Part shown: positions 7,537 through 14,633 of the stretch, piece after piece | Position numbering within the stretch: position 1 is the stretch's first letter | Layout of the letters: the number at the start of each line of letters is the position of its first letter | NCBI GenBank assembly: GCA_002730485.1 | Contig: PCAH01000104.1 | Location: forward strand, 1 to 22,860 | DNA: 22,860 nt | Origin: Dehalococcoidia bacterium | GTDB taxonomy: Bacteria > Chloroflexota > Dehalococcoidia > UBA3495 | Direction: 5' to 3' | Position numbers and translations under genes: made by a program | The notes under the pieces: generated by a model | Database searches by the model: none | Seen by the model: only the letters and a program-made list of their open reading frames with translations | What the model was told of the DNA's origin: nothing

Positions 7537-8775
7537 GTGACTTCCACTCAATCGCCCCAGACCTCTCCGTTACCGACACCCTTGGCACATGGCCCCCTTG
7601 ACGGTGTGAAAGTACTGGACCTGAGCGAGGACATCGCCGGGTCCTTCTGTGGTCGGCTCCTGGCCGACTACGGCGCCGACGTCCTGAAAGTAGAACCACC
7701 CACCGGTGCGTCACTGCGTCGTATGGGCCCATTCTTTGGCGACGACCCGCACCCGGAAAAGAGTCTGTTCTACCTCCTGATGAACCTCAACAAGAAGGGC
7801 GCAACCCTCAACTTGGAGACGGTCACGGGCCGGAACATCCTCAAAAAGCTGGTACCCCATGTGGATGTGGTCATAGAATCCTACCGCCCCGGCTATCTGG
7901 CCGACCTGGGCGTGGGTTATGAAGACCTCGCCAAAGAAAACCCGGCCCTGATAATGACCTCTATCACGCCCTATGGTCAGACCGGCCCCTACGCCCAATA
8001 CAAGGGCGAGGAAGTGGTCAACTACGCCATGGGCCTGATCATGAGCATCAGTGGTGTGCAAGGCAGAGAACCGCTGAAGCACGGCGGCTTCCAGGCCCAG
8101 TACGAGGGCGGCCTCAACGGCGCAGCTTCAACATCCATGGCCCTGTTTTTGGCCGGAGAGATCGGCGAGGGTCAGCATATAGATGTCTCCGTGACGGAAT
8201 GCGTCGCTTCCAGCGCCATGGCCACCCAGACAATGTACCCATTCATGGGTGGCACGCTGCCGAGGCGTCCGGCCACCGGCAGTAACTTTGGTCACCCCAT
8301 GCCCTGCAAAGACGGCTGGATCATCGTTCAGACCGGTGGCGGGGCCAGCTGGGCCGACATCGCAGATTTCTTTGGCGACCCACAGCTAATGGAGCCCAAG
8401 TTCGCCGAACCAGCCCAACGGCTGAGAAACACGGCCGAGTTGGACCAGGTGGTGCTGGAGTCAATCAAAGAACGGGGCAAATGGGATCTGTTCACCAAGG
8501 CAGCCCAGGCCCGGATGCTATTTGGTCTGGTGCAGACCCCGTCGGAACTGCTGGAGTGCCCGCAGTTGGAATCCAGGAACTTCTACCGGGACATCGAACA
8601 CCCGGCGATCGGCAAGGTGAAGGTGCCAGCGGTGCTGTTCAACCTGAGCCTGACCCCGTACCAGTTCCTCCGCGCAGCCCCCACCCTGGGCCAGCACAAC
8701 GCAGAGATCTACATAGACGGCCTGGAATACAGCCGTGAGGACTTCGTCCGCCTACGACAGCTAGACGTCATCTAA
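7537..8775 (+). CDS. CaiB/BaiF CoA-transferase family protein lacking the catalytic Asp
   Basis: This 412-residue protein has an intact class III CoA-transferase frame: GVKVLDLSEDIAGSFCGRLL (23-42), YGADVLKVEPPTG (45-57), GQTGPYAQY (148-156) and GEGQHIDVSVTE. In a gap-free alignment of the region before GEGQ with the paralogs at 2256 and 8880, the residue matching their catalytic Asp is Gln188 (codon 8098-8100). I chose GTG 7537 because AAGGAG lies 6 bases upstream; GTG 7510 would add 9 residues. The next gene, an intact CoA-transferase, starts 104 bases on in the same direction. A heterodimer with one catalytic and one non-catalytic subunit, as reported for benzylsuccinate CoA-transferase BbsEF, is plausible. 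Alternatives are a different chemistry or a regulatory homodimer. Confidence 0.88.
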   Translation: MTSTQSPQTSPLPTPLAHGPLDGVKVLDLSEDIAGSFCGRLLADYGADVLKVEPPTGASLRRMGPFFGDDPHPEKSLFYLLMNLNKKGATLNLETVTGRNILKKLVPHVDVVIESYRPGYLADLGVGYEDLAKENPALIMTSITPYGQTGPYAQYKGEEVVNYAMGLIMSISGVQGREPLKHGGFQAQYEGGLNGAASTSMALFLAGEIGEGQHIDVSVTECVASSAMATQTMYPFMGGTLPRRPATGSNFGHPMPCKDGWIIVQTGGGASWADIADFFGDPQLMEPKFAEPAQRLRNTAELDQVVLESIKERGKWDLFTKAAQARMLFGLVQTPSELLECPQLESRNFYRDIEHPAIGKVKVPAVLFNLSLTPYQFLRAAPTLGQHNAEIYIDGLEYSREDFVRLRQLDVI

Positions 8776-8788
8776 GACAAGAAGAGTC

Positions 8789-8811
8789 CCTTCCCCCTCG
8801 CAGGGGGAAGG
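8789..8811. repeat. Perfect 9-bp hairpin, probable dispersed intergenic repeat
   Basis: CCTTCCCCC (8789-8797) and GGGGGAAGG (8803-8811) flank a TCGCA loop and are followed by TTAGGATGGGGG. This purine/pyrimidine-skewed form looks like short dispersed repeats found between genes in many bacterial genomes. It has no T-tract, so it is not a standard terminator. It could still modulate or stabilise the message between the two CoA-transferase genes. Confidence 0.5.
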
Positions 8812-8879
8812 TTAGGATGGGGGCACCTCTCGACGTAGACCATGCCCCGATATACCCAACCAAGCTAAAGGAAACAAAA

Positions 8880-10235
8880 ATGGCCCGCTTACCATTGGAA
8901 GGCATCCGAATAATCGACTCCACCTACGTGTTTGCGCTGCCCTACGCCGGCGGCCTGCTGGCTGACTTTGGGGCGGAAGTGATCAAGGTAGAAGGGCCTG
9001 GACGCCCCGATGTCACCCGCACTGGCGGCTATGCCGGAGCCTTTCCGGAGAATGACCTGGGCGATGATTGGTGGAACCGTCCGTCGACCTACAACCTGAT
9101 TCACCGTGGTAAGCAGTCCATCACCCTGGATATGACCGACTCCCGAGGACGTGACTACTTCCGTGACCTGATCAAGGTCAGCGACGTCGTCATGGAGAAC
9201 TTCACCCCCCGGGTGATGCGCAGTTGGGACCTGGACTACCCCAACATGAAGAAGATCAAACCCGACATCATCATGGTCTCGAACACCGGCTACGGTCACG
9301 GTGACGGACCCTACTCCAGCTATCCGGCCCAGGCGACCACCCAGGAGGCCACCCACGGCCACTGCTGGATCACCGGCCATGTTGGCGGCGGCCCCGCCAA
9401 GGCTGGCGCGTCGTTCGTCGACTTCCTATCCACCTGGACCGCGCTTTTCGCCATCGGCTCGGCCCTGCGCTACCGCAACAAGACCGGCCAGGGTCAATGG
9501 GCCGACCTGGGCATGTACCAGTCGGGCGTCATGTTCATGTCCGAGTACATCATGGACGCCCAGGTAAACGGACGGGAGGGCGGCCGCATGGGGAATCGCC
9601 ATCCCTACCGCGCACCCCAGGGTTGTTACCCGGCTTTGGGCGATGACCGCTGGATCACCCTATCGGTGGGCGACGATCAGGGTTGGGCTGAACTGTGCCA
9701 GTTGATGAGCAAGCCTGAACTTGCCGAGGACCCAGACTTTGCCGACCTGTTATCCAGGCAGAAGAATCACGACAAGATAGACGAGATCATCAAAGAATGG
9801 ACCTCGGGCGTTGACCGGTACGAACTGATGCACGCGTTGCAGGGTGTTGGCATTCCGGCGGGGCCAGTGCTGAACAGCAAGGATGTCCATTACGACCCCC
9901 AGTTCAAGAGCAGGGGTTTCCTGGAGCGGGTGGATTACCCCAAAGAGCGTGAGATGGGCTCCAGGATGTTCATCGGCCGCCCGTACAAGTTCTCCAACAG
10001 CCCGTTGGCCATCCAGGGACCTTCGCCCACCTTCGGCCAGCACAATGAGGACATTCTGCAGGGTTTGCTGGGGGTGGACGGGGACACCTACGAGAAACTT
10101 GTCTCAGACGCCGTCATAGCCACCGTGCCCACCACGGGCGAGGCCACACCCCGGATACCGCAAGAAGAGGCGTTACAGCGCGGACGGCTGGCTGACTGGG
10201 ACCCGGACTATCTGCAAAACCTGGGACTCGTCTAG
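8880..10235 (+). CDS. CaiB/BaiF (class III) CoA-transferase
   Basis: This 451-residue protein starts IRIIDSTYVFALPYAGGLLA (9-28) and has FGAEVIKVEGPGRPD (30-44). Catalytic D181 lies in GASFVDFLSTW (codon 9420-9422), 22 residues before GQGQWADLGMYQ. C-terminal ALQGVGIPAGPVLN and PTFGQHNEDIL are typical of the family. ATG 8880 follows AAAGGA at normal spacing; an in-frame ATG at 8817 would add 21 residues that overlap the hairpin repeat, so I reject it. It is longer than its two paralogs here by about 40 residues, mostly at the C-terminal tail. It probably acts with the upstream Gln188 protein. Substrate unknown. Confidence 0.92.
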   Translation: MARLPLEGIRIIDSTYVFALPYAGGLLADFGAEVIKVEGPGRPDVTRTGGYAGAFPENDLGDDWWNRPSTYNLIHRGKQSITLDMTDSRGRDYFRDLIKVSDVVMENFTPRVMRSWDLDYPNMKKIKPDIIMVSNTGYGHGDGPYSSYPAQATTQEATHGHCWITGHVGGGPAKAGASFVDFLSTWTALFAIGSALRYRNKTGQGQWADLGMYQSGVMFMSEYIMDAQVNGREGGRMGNRHPYRAPQGCYPALGDDRWITLSVGDDQGWAELCQLMSKPELAEDPDFADLLSRQKNHDKIDEIIKEWTSGVDRYELMHALQGVGIPAGPVLNSKDVHYDPQFKSRGFLERVDYPKEREMGSRMFIGRPYKFSNSPLAIQGPSPTFGQHNEDILQGLLGVDGDTYEKLVSDAVIATVPTTGEATPRIPQEEALQRGRLADWDPDYLQNLGLV

Positions 10236-10261
10236 TCGGCGGCAGGCCCTTACGCCCTTCC

Positions 10262-10291
10262 TTGACACTCCCAAAACCTCAAGACTAAGCT
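10262..10291 (+). promoter_or_regulatory. Candidate tRNA promoter
   Basis: A perfect TTGACA (10262-10267) is followed after 18 bases by TAAGCT (10286-10291), a weak -10. The start would fall about 30 bases before the tRNA. Confidence 0.45.
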
Positions 10292-10328
10292 AGTCATGGC
10301 GAAGTGCCGTGCGCCTTCGTCTTTCCTC

Positions 10329-10403
10329 GGGCCCGTAGCTCACTGGTAGAGCAGACGGCTCATAACCGTCTGGTAGTTGGTTCGATCCCAACCGGGCCCA
10401 CCA
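10329..10403 (+). tRNA. tRNA with CAT anticodon (elongator Met, or Ile2)
   Basis: The cloverleaf is complete: acceptor GGGCCCG pairs with CGGGCCC, D arm GCTC/GAGC, anticodon stem GACGG/CCGTC with loop CTCATAA, T arm with GGTTCGATCCC, and an encoded CCA (10401-10403). The first acceptor pair is G-C, unlike the mismatch of bacterial initiators, so this is not the initiator. An elongator tRNA-Met and a lysidine-modified tRNA-Ile2 share this anticodon in DNA and are not separable by eye. A T-rich run (10404-10410) follows, and the DUF998 gene converges 13 bases on. Confidence 0.95.
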
Positions 10404-10416
10404 CTTTTTCTCCTTC

Positions 10417-11064
10417 CTACTCCCGCGAAAGCGCAAACAGTCTGAGGGCCATGATCTCGGCCCAGACTAACCACACCCCGATGAACACCCTCTGGAAAAC
10501 CCCATTCACATCCTCATTTCCTATCACTTTGGAGATGATGAACCACGAAAGAACCCCCCCAAGGACCAAGAACCTGAAGACCCGTGAGTAGGTAAACACG
10601 GAGTTCCAGTCTGGGTCTCCCTTCAGCCTTCGTGAGATGACAAACACGCTGACGATGGCGCACGCGAACCCGAACAATCCGGTCAGGTTGTGCATGAATC
10701 CGTTGAAGTCTGAGCCGTCGCATCCGGAATCGCAGGGGAAGATGCCGTTAGCTATTCCAGCAGAAACTCCGAAGATGAAGATTAGCGCCGGGGCTTTGAT
10801 CGACCGGTTCTCATCATTGATACCGCGATGCAGGCCGATGGCAAGGGCGATGAACGCAAATCCGATGATGAAGAAATTGACTCGCTGTAGCCAGGCATGT
10901 TCGGCGTCCACCCCGCCCAGTTCGCTCACCGCCTGGGAAGCGTGGCTGTAATCATCATAGATAAATCCGCCGATGGTGACCAAGACGGCGAAGATTATCG
11001 GCCCGGCAATGCCACACAGGGCTAGGATTCCCAGTAAGTTCCCAGTACTATTACGGCTATCCAT
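10417..11064 (-). CDS. DUF998 family integral membrane protein
   Basis: This 215-residue protein is mostly hydrophobic, with about six membrane segments, for example ILALCGIAGPIIFAVLVTIG and FFIIGFAFIALAIGL. DUF998 features are visible: DDYSHASQAVSELGG after the first helix, and GIFPCDSGC before the fourth. It would sit in the cytoplasmic membrane; no activity is known with confidence. ATG 11064 is preferred; TTG 11067 directly before it is the alternative, and GAGGA lies 9 bases upstream of the ATG. It is divergent from the TetR regulator, with about 90 bases between, a common arrangement for a regulator and its target. It converges on the tRNA. Confidence 0.8.
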   Translation of the reverse strand: MDSRNSTGNLLGILALCGIAGPIIFAVLVTIGGFIYDDYSHASQAVSELGGVDAEHAWLQRVNFFIIGFAFIALAIGLHRGINDENRSIKAPALIFIFGVSAGIANGIFPCDSGCDGSDFNGFMHNLTGLFGFACAIVSVFVISRRLKGDPDWNSVFTYSRVFRFLVLGGVLSWFIISKVIGNEDVNGVFQRVFIGVWLVWAEIMALRLFALSRE

Positions 11065-11115
11065 CAATGTTTATCCTCATTGCTCGGCACATATGCATCT
11101 GCGCATGCGTAAAAG

Positions 11116-11144
11116 TTTACAAAGTGTCAAGCAAACTATATTTT
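11116..11144 (+). promoter_or_regulatory. Promoter of the TetR gene, likely leaderless transcript
   Basis: TTTACA (11116-11121), 17-base spacer, TATTTT (11139-11144). The predicted start is near 11151, only about 4 bases before ATG 11155, and no ribosome site is present. Confidence 0.55.
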
Positions 11145-11154
11145 AATTGATACC

Positions 11155-11781
11155 ATGTCAAGTAGAAGAGATCAAACACGGCTAAATATCCTCGATGCGG
11201 CACTTAAATTGTTCGTGGATAAGGGCTACTACGGCGTCGGTATGGAAGAAGTCGCGCGGGCTGCGGGTATCTCGCGTCAGGCGCTTTACCTGCACTTCAA
11301 ATCAAAGTCGGAATTGGTCGTGACCATGGCCCAATACTCCGACGAGCTGATCAACGTCCCCGAGTTCATACGGCAAGGGATGGAAGCGGCGACGGCGGTG
11401 GAAGCCCTCAATCTCGGCGTTGAAGCCTACGGGGTCATCGAACCGCAAATCTACGATGCCATGCGGGTTGTCTACTCCGCCCGAAAGTCCGACGAAGCCG
11501 TCGAAGCGGTTTGGCAAGACCGGATGGCCTATCGTCGTGCCAACGTCAGGCGGTTGATGGAGCGGCTCGAAGAAGAGGGGAGTCTGGCTGAAGGTTGGAG
11601 TGTCGACGAAGCGACCGACTTTGCCTGGGGCGTCCTCTCGCTGCACACCTACGAGAACCTGGTGTTGGAGCGCGGGTGGACCATTGAGCAGTTCGTGGGT
11701 CGTGTGGGCGTGATGCTTCGGAGTGTGCTGATTGCAGACGGCCAGAAGCCTAAGGGGCGAACGGTTGGCTTCCCTGAGTGA
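11155..11781 (+). CDS. TetR/AcrR family transcriptional regulator
   Basis: This 208-residue protein has the usual TetR length. The N-terminal DNA-binding domain reads TRLNILDAALKLFVDKGYYG (8-27), then the helix-turn-helix MEEVARAAGISRQALYLHF (30-48) and KSKSELV. The rest is an all-helical ligand/dimer domain without recognisable specificity. ATG 11155 is the only sensible start; upstream is AT-rich without a ribosome site, fitting a leaderless message. It is divergent from the DUF998 gene. An 8-base palindrome CGCATGCG (11102-11109) and nearby ATGCAT in the spacer are operator candidates. It likely represses its own promoter and perhaps DUF998; the ligand is unknown. Confidence 0.92.
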   Translation: MSSRRDQTRLNILDAALKLFVDKGYYGVGMEEVARAAGISRQALYLHFKSKSELVVTMAQYSDELINVPEFIRQGMEAATAVEALNLGVEAYGVIEPQIYDAMRVVYSARKSDEAVEAVWQDRMAYRRANVRRLMERLEEEGSLAEGWSVDEATDFAWGVLSLHTYENLVLERGWTIEQFVGRVGVMLRSVLIADGQKPKGRTVGFPE

Positions 11782-11852
11782 CTCGTCCAGTGACGTGATA
11801 AGCTTCTTTCCTCGGTTGACTTCAGCCTGATATAACCCATGAGGTATCACCC

Positions 11853-12527
11853 ATGAGAACCGTCGCTGCTTTGATCTTTGAGGGCATGGCCCCTTTGGAT
11901 TTGTTTGGTCCGGTGCAGGTTTTCAATTCGTCCTGCACTCCTCGGGACGAGGACGGCACCAAACCGGACGCCACCAAACCCCTCTACAAAGTGATCTTTG
12001 TCGGTCGAGAAAAAGGCACGGTGGCCACTGGGCCAGGCGGTGCGGGTCCGGTGGTGATGGCAGAGCACGGAATCAATGACCAGTTTGATTTTGATATCTT
12101 GCTGGTGCCCGGCGGCGGTGGAACCAGGGCCTTGGTCGCCGACCAGGGGTTTGTCGACTCGTTGTCAGATGCTTGTGCCCGGGCCGACGTTGTAGCCTCA
12201 GTCTGCACCGGCGCCGCCCTACTGTCCCAGACCGGCATCCTTCAAAATAGGGCGGCTACCAGCAACAAGACGGCGTGGGCCTGGATAGAAACCTTGGGAG
12301 AGAATGTCGCCTGGGACCTGACGCCCCGCTGGGTGGATCTGGTGGACAAGAGTACCGGAAAGGGCATCATCACCTCTGCTGGAGTATCAGCGGGGATCGA
12401 TATGGCACTGGCGCTGGTGGCCGACCTCGACGGCGAGCAGGTTGCTGAGAACGCTGCATCGTTCATCGAGCACCACCGCATCCAGAGTCCGGCAAACGAC
12501 AAGTTTGCCTACCTGGCCGGTGCGTAA
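11853..12527 (+). CDS. DJ-1/PfpI family protein (isonitrile hydratase-like)
   Basis: This 224-residue glutamine-amidotransferase-like fold protein has VAALIFEGMAPLDLFGPVQVF at its start (4-24), DFDILLVPGGGG (79-90), and the nucleophile elbow ASVCTGAALL with Cys118. The LDLFGP form with Asp16 resembles isonitrile hydratase-type members, in which an Asp and the Cys are important; many DJ-1 proteins have Glu near there. A role in isonitrile hydration, glyoxal-type chemistry or stress is possible. GAGGT lies 8 bases before ATG 11853. It is 71 bases after the TetR gene. An extended -10 (TGATATAAC, 11828-11836) lies between them, so it may be transcribed on its own. Confidence 0.88.
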   Translation: MRTVAALIFEGMAPLDLFGPVQVFNSSCTPRDEDGTKPDATKPLYKVIFVGREKGTVATGPGGAGPVVMAEHGINDQFDFDILLVPGGGGTRALVADQGFVDSLSDACARADVVASVCTGAALLSQTGILQNRAATSNKTAWAWIETLGENVAWDLTPRWVDLVDKSTGKGIITSAGVSAGIDMALALVADLDGEQVAENAASFIEHHRIQSPANDKFAYLAGA

Positions 12528-12587
12528 CCGCGCTAGTTAGTTGCTAAAGGCATTCACTGGGTAAGCATGCCTCTTCTCCGCTCATGG

Positions 12588-12666
12588 TGAGCCTGTCGAA
12601 CCACCAGTTGGCCAAGACCAAGTCCTACCTCGAAAATGACTGATGCGGGCCCTTCGACGGGGCTCA
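12588..12666. repeat. Inverted repeat with TGAGCC-TGTCGAA arms
   Basis: The left arm TGAGCCTGTCGAA (12588-12600) and right arm TTCGACGGGGCTCA (12653-12666) are reverse complements apart from one extra base and one mismatch, with about 52 bases between. Related TTCGACAGGCTCA-type repeats occur between genes in many bacterial genomes. Confidence 0.5.
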
Positions 12667-12706
12667 GGACGAACGGTTGGTGTGTTTCGTCGGGTAATCT
12701 ACCCAC

Positions 12707-12802
12707 CCGTTTTTCCAGCGAAGGCTGGAATCCAGGTTGCCTTCGTCAGCCAACGCCTATCCTGCAGAATTTCCAGGATTCCCGCGTTCGCGAGAATGAC
12801 GG
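12707..12802. repeat. REPIN-like pair of inverted 30-base REP arms
   Basis: The left arm 12707-12736 begins CCGTTTTTCCAGCGAAGG. The reverse complement of the right arm 12773-12802 begins CCGTCATTCTCGCGAACG. I count 23 of 30 matches without gaps; both end in GGAATCC plus one variable base plus GG. The centre is 36 bases. This is the layout of two REP sequences in opposite orientation, a non-autonomous element spread by a REP-associated transposase elsewhere. No transposase is in this window. Confidence 0.55.
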
Positions 12803-12882
12803 ATTGGACGCTCACACTCCGAGTTCCCTCATGGGAACAGGCGTGGTAGGCTGTGCGGTAAATTTCCCCCAGGAGTTTTTTC

Positions 12883-13710
12883 ATGATTATCGATACGCAT
12901 ACTCACGTGGTCAGCAGTGATAAGACCAAGCATCCCCTCGACCCCGGCGCCAGGGGCTGGTCCACTGAGGTCAGCAACGATGTTGAAGACTTGATTGCGG
13001 AGATGGATGCAGCCGGAGTGGAATGTGCCACGCTGGTGCAGCCCAATGCCACCTACGGTCTGGATAACATCTACCAGTGCGACAGCGCCAAGTTGTATGC
13101 ACCCCGAACCGTGTCTGTGGGAATCCTAGACCCCGCAGCATCTGATGCCGCCGATAAGCTTTCTTACTGGGTGAATGAGCACGGCATGCTCGGAGTGCGC
13201 CTTCAGACTCAGGCCGATGCCGATGATCCTAGCTGCGACGCCATTTGGACGCGTGCAGAAGAACTTAACGTGCCCATATCCATTGGCGGCGGCGGCCAGC
13301 CGGACCGAGTGAACCGCATGACGAACATCGCTGGGCGGCATCCCAACGTCCTTTTCGCGCCGGACCATTTTGCCGGCTGGAGCGGCGCTGATGACAAGAC
13401 TGGCATGACCGAGGCTCTAGAGGCGATGGCTAAACTGCCAAATGCCCACCTCCGTTATTCCAGCACCAGCCTCGGTCCCTACGCCGACCTGAACGATGCC
13501 GAAAAAGACCTTTTCAGGCGCGTCATTGAGGCTTTCACTCCCCAACGGATGATGTGGGGTTCCAATTTCCCATCCTCGCGGGATGGCGGCTACATAGGGC
13601 AGGTGACGTTGGGCAAAACCGCACTGGCCTGGATATCTGATGACGACTTGGAGTGGATGATGGGTAAGTCGGCCCACAAGTTCTGGCCCATGCTTCAAGC
13701 GCCCAATTAG
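12883..13710 (+). CDS. Amidohydrolase family 2 (TIM-barrel metal hydrolase)
   Basis: This 275-residue protein begins MIIDTHTHVVSS, giving the HxH metal site (His6, His8). Further features are EDLIAEMDAAGVECATLVQP (36-55), a His in APDHFAGW, and the family motif near the C-terminus, RMMWGSNFPSS. Many members have Asp in GSDFP, where it binds metal or activates water; here it is Asn. It would hydrolyse a lactone, amide or decarboxylate an aromatic acid in the cytoplasm; the substrate is unknown. AGGAG lies 8 bases before ATG 12883. The frameshifted methyltransferase follows after 6 bases, so they are or were translationally coupled. Confidence 0.9.
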   Translation: MIIDTHTHVVSSDKTKHPLDPGARGWSTEVSNDVEDLIAEMDAAGVECATLVQPNATYGLDNIYQCDSAKLYAPRTVSVGILDPAASDAADKLSYWVNEHGMLGVRLQTQADADDPSCDAIWTRAEELNVPISIGGGGQPDRVNRMTNIAGRHPNVLFAPDHFAGWSGADDKTGMTEALEAMAKLPNAHLRYSSTSLGPYADLNDAEKDLFRRVIEAFTPQRMMWGSNFPSSRDGGYIGQVTLGKTALAWISDDDLEWMMGKSAHKFWPMLQAPN

Positions 13711-13716
13711 TCAACT

Positions 13717-14560
13717 ATGGCCTCGCCATCTGAGATATATGCCGAGCGTTTGGAAGCGGTACAGGCCCAGAACGCTCGGATCTATGAGCCTTCACCATCG
13801 GGTGACCCGTGGGGTAGGGAGGCAGCGCGGCAGTTTCGGTTTGATCCCCGTCGGGAGCTGGACCAGAACCTAGCCATCATCGCGTCGTACGTCCGCCGAG
13901 AAGACACGTTGGTAGATGTGGGCGGCGGGGCCCGGCCGGGTATGCCTTCCGTTAGCCCTCCGGTGCCGTGGGGTAATCAATATCGAGCCGTCGCCGGGGA
14001 TGGCTGCCGAGTTTGGGACGTCGGCTCTTGAAGCGGGCATAGAAAACGCCCAACTCATCGGGTCGTCTTTGGCTGAGGCGGATAATCCGCGGGGAGACGT
14101 AGCTTTCACCTCGGACGTTACTTACTTCGTGAGCGACATAGTCGGTTTCATCCACCAGCTTGAGGTCGCAGAGGCTCGTCGGATCATGATAACCATCTGG
14201 AGCGAGCCCCCGCCCAATCGCCGCGCCAAGCTCTTTAAACTGATCTACGGTGAAGAGCAGAAGATACTGCCCGGCCAGCAAGAACTTTTGGCTGTGCTGT
14301 GGGACATGGGCATACTTCCCGACGTTCACGTGATGCCGGAGTTGCCATGGTGGGAGAACCAACGTCCGCAAACCCAAGAAGAAGCCGTACAGCTAATCCT
14401 GGACGACCGGGTTGTGAAACCGGAGGATAGGGACCGGGCACGGCCAATTATCGAGTCGAATCTTGATGTGCTGTTTGCTCCGAGTGACGCTGGGTTTGTC
14501 CCGCTATGGCGCACCGACATGCGTGAACTGTTGATTACATGGGAGTCTGGAGCCAAGTAG
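13717..14560 (+). pseudogene. Class I SAM-dependent methyltransferase, frameshifted
   Basis: The N-terminal part (13717-13932) encodes MASPSEIYAERLEAVQ to DTLVDVGGGA, the start of SAM-binding motif I. The frame then becomes meaningless and stops at 14031. The continuation GRVCLPLALRCRGVINIEPS lies in the next frame and runs to 14560. Reading across 13927-13933 (GGGGCCC) with one base fewer restores VDVGGGAGRVCLPLA and a 280-residue protein. The later part (QLIGSSLAEADNPRGDVAF, then FVSDIVGFIHQLEVAEARRI) fits methyltransferase motifs II-IV. No ribosome site precedes ATG 13717; it is 6 bases from the amidohydrolase stop. The lesion is one extra base in a G/C run: real inactivation or sequence error. 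The methyl acceptor is unknown. Confidence 0.82.
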
Positions 14561-14633
14561 AAGGCGTTCTTAACTCGGGTCTGTATACTCTAGCGGCGTT
14601 GGTTGAATATTTCAGGACATGGAGGGCATTACT

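Larger units (their letters stand above)
12528..12882. other. 355-base spacer containing two inverted-repeat elements, no gene
   Basis: Small open frames on both strands here overlap the repeat elements and have no ribosome sites or recognisable protein character. The last bases hold AGGAG for the amidohydrolase start. Confidence 0.6.

Noticed and set aside
8817..8879. N-terminal extension of the third CoA-transferase from ATG 8817
   Set aside because: The 21 added residues come from the flank of the hairpin repeat and lack a ribosome site; ATG 8880 has AAAGGA and begins the conserved domain.
11816..11836. TTGACT followed by TATAAC as a -35/-10 pair before the DJ-1 gene
   Set aside because: The spacer is only 9 bases; the TGn-extended -10 alone is the better reading, and its start would fall at the ribosome site, so even that is uncertain.
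12643..12920. Small open frames between the DJ-1 gene and the amidohydrolase
   Set aside because: They are translations of inverted repeats without initiation signals.
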